The notes beneath the pieces were generated by a model. The model worked only from the letters and a program-made list of their open reading frames with translations, searched no databases and had not been told where the DNA came from. Both the position numbers and the translations under genes were made by a program. Shown one piece after another: positions 63,644-64,000 of a DNA stretch of 64,000 bases. Positions within the stretch are counted from its first letter, which is position 1. Every line of letters begins with the position of its first letter. Origin of the DNA: Lentimonas sp. CC4 (GTDB lineage: Bacteria; Verrucomicrobiota; Verrucomicrobiia; Opitutales; Coraliomargaritaceae); contig NZ_CACVBO010000001.1 in the NCBI RefSeq assembly GCF_902728235.1, positions 1,302,001 through 1,366,000 on the forward strand, given 5' to 3'.

Positions 63644-64000
63644 TCACTCTGTTTCGTCGGCCTCGACCTGATTTTTAAGGAAAGCGATGACGTCTTGAAA
63701 TTTAGCGGCGTTTTCCGTGTCGGCCTTCACTAAATTTTCGTGAGCGTTGAGCACATTCTTGGCGTCAGAGACTTCCACGTTTTTAAGTGCGGAGAATTGA
63801 GCTTCGGCCGCATCACCTGAGCAGTTTGCAAGATCCTCGCCGATGGTGAGGAGGTTTTGCAGGCCGAGGTTGCAGACCAGCTCATGGTTGCGCTCTCCGA
63901 GCTTGCAGATGATTAATACGCCCGGAGGTGTCTGCTTGCGTAATTCAAGCGCCGTGCCCGCAAGAATGCCGAGGAAGGTGCTATCCATCCCCTTGCAGTT
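63644..64000 (-). CDS. STAS-domain anti-anti-sigma factor, partial at the window edge
   Basis: The frame is open to base 64000, so the N-terminus is outside the window. The visible part reads CKGMDSTFLGILAGTALELR, where the Ser after MD is the usual phosphorylation site of SpoIIAA/RsbV-type proteins. VLIICKLGERNHELVCNLGL and NLLTIGE follow. A helical tail of about 60 residues after the STAS fold is longer than usual. It is the natural substrate of the PP2C phosphatase encoded 34 bp downstream. Confidence 0.85.
   Translation of the reverse strand, partial: NCKGMDSTFLGILAGTALELRKQTPPGVLIICKLGERNHELVCNLGLQNLLTIGEDLANCSGDAAEAQFSALKNVEVSDAKNVLNAHENLVKADTENAAKFQDVIAFLKNQVEADETE

Overview
The window is a dense, mid-GC chromosomal segment whose gene style points to Verrucomicrobiota, most likely the marine Opitutae/Puniceicoccales (Coraliomargarita-like). 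The main clues are a fused SecDF behind yajC, a very large secreted DUF1800 protein paired with a Tat-type DUF1501 protein, short verrucomicrobial-style membrane proteins, and AcnB as the aconitase. The lineage is an inference from gene content; no rRNA or tRNA gene was seen.

Layout. 1-7.6 kb: a flotillin-like band-7 protein, a run of small membrane proteins, a YceB-like DUF1439 protein, then a lipase/zinc-ribbon pair, an M28 peptidase and a TetR regulator. 7.7-11.4 kb: a DUF2339 polytopic protein divergent from the TetR gene across a double palindromic operator, then MenA. 11.8-21.7 kb: housekeeping genes yajC, secDF, recJ, pdxJ, nnrDE, dprA and an RsmB-like methyltransferase. 22-28.8 kb: a heavy-metal RND efflux operon (outer-membrane factor, adaptor, CzcA/CusA-type pump) bracketed by two small secreted Cys/His-containing proteins. 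28.9-31.5 kb: a decayed accessory patch with an Abi_2 (HEPN) protein, a DUF2971 protein, an internally deleted type IIG/MmeI-like methyltransferase remnant and the 3' end of a DASS transporter gene. 31.6-38.5 kb: a MacAB-type efflux operon with its own OmpR/EnvZ-type two-component system, followed by an intact DASS transporter, so the efflux block is flanked by direct copies of the DASS 3' end. 40-41.7 kb: ppnP, tag and a GspG-like anchored protein. 41.9-49 kb: the DUF1800/DUF1501 pair. 49.2-55 kb: beta-carbonic anhydrase, DabA, DabB and a divergent LysR regulator, together an inorganic-carbon uptake module. 55.3-57.6 kb: a CIO-type bd quinol oxidase. 57.8-64 kb: a coiled-coil secreted protein, AcnB, and a STAS/PP2C partner-switching pair cut by the window end.

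The most unusual layer is not a gene. The window is studded with palindromic elements that begin in GTAG (or GGAG), fold into a hairpin, and are paired head to head so that the whole unit runs from GTAG to CTAC. This is the architecture of REP/BIME elements mobilised by TnpA-REP (RAYT) transposases. At least three different hairpin families use the same foot. One 99-bp unit sits in frame inside the signal-peptide region of the RND adaptor gene. A separate hairpin family forms in-frame decapeptide repeats in the DUF2339 protein and lies inside a 276-bp-period duplication next to acnB. No RAYT gene is in the window.

Coordinates and reading frames were read directly. Family assignments come from motif recognition without database searches and carry the confidence given.
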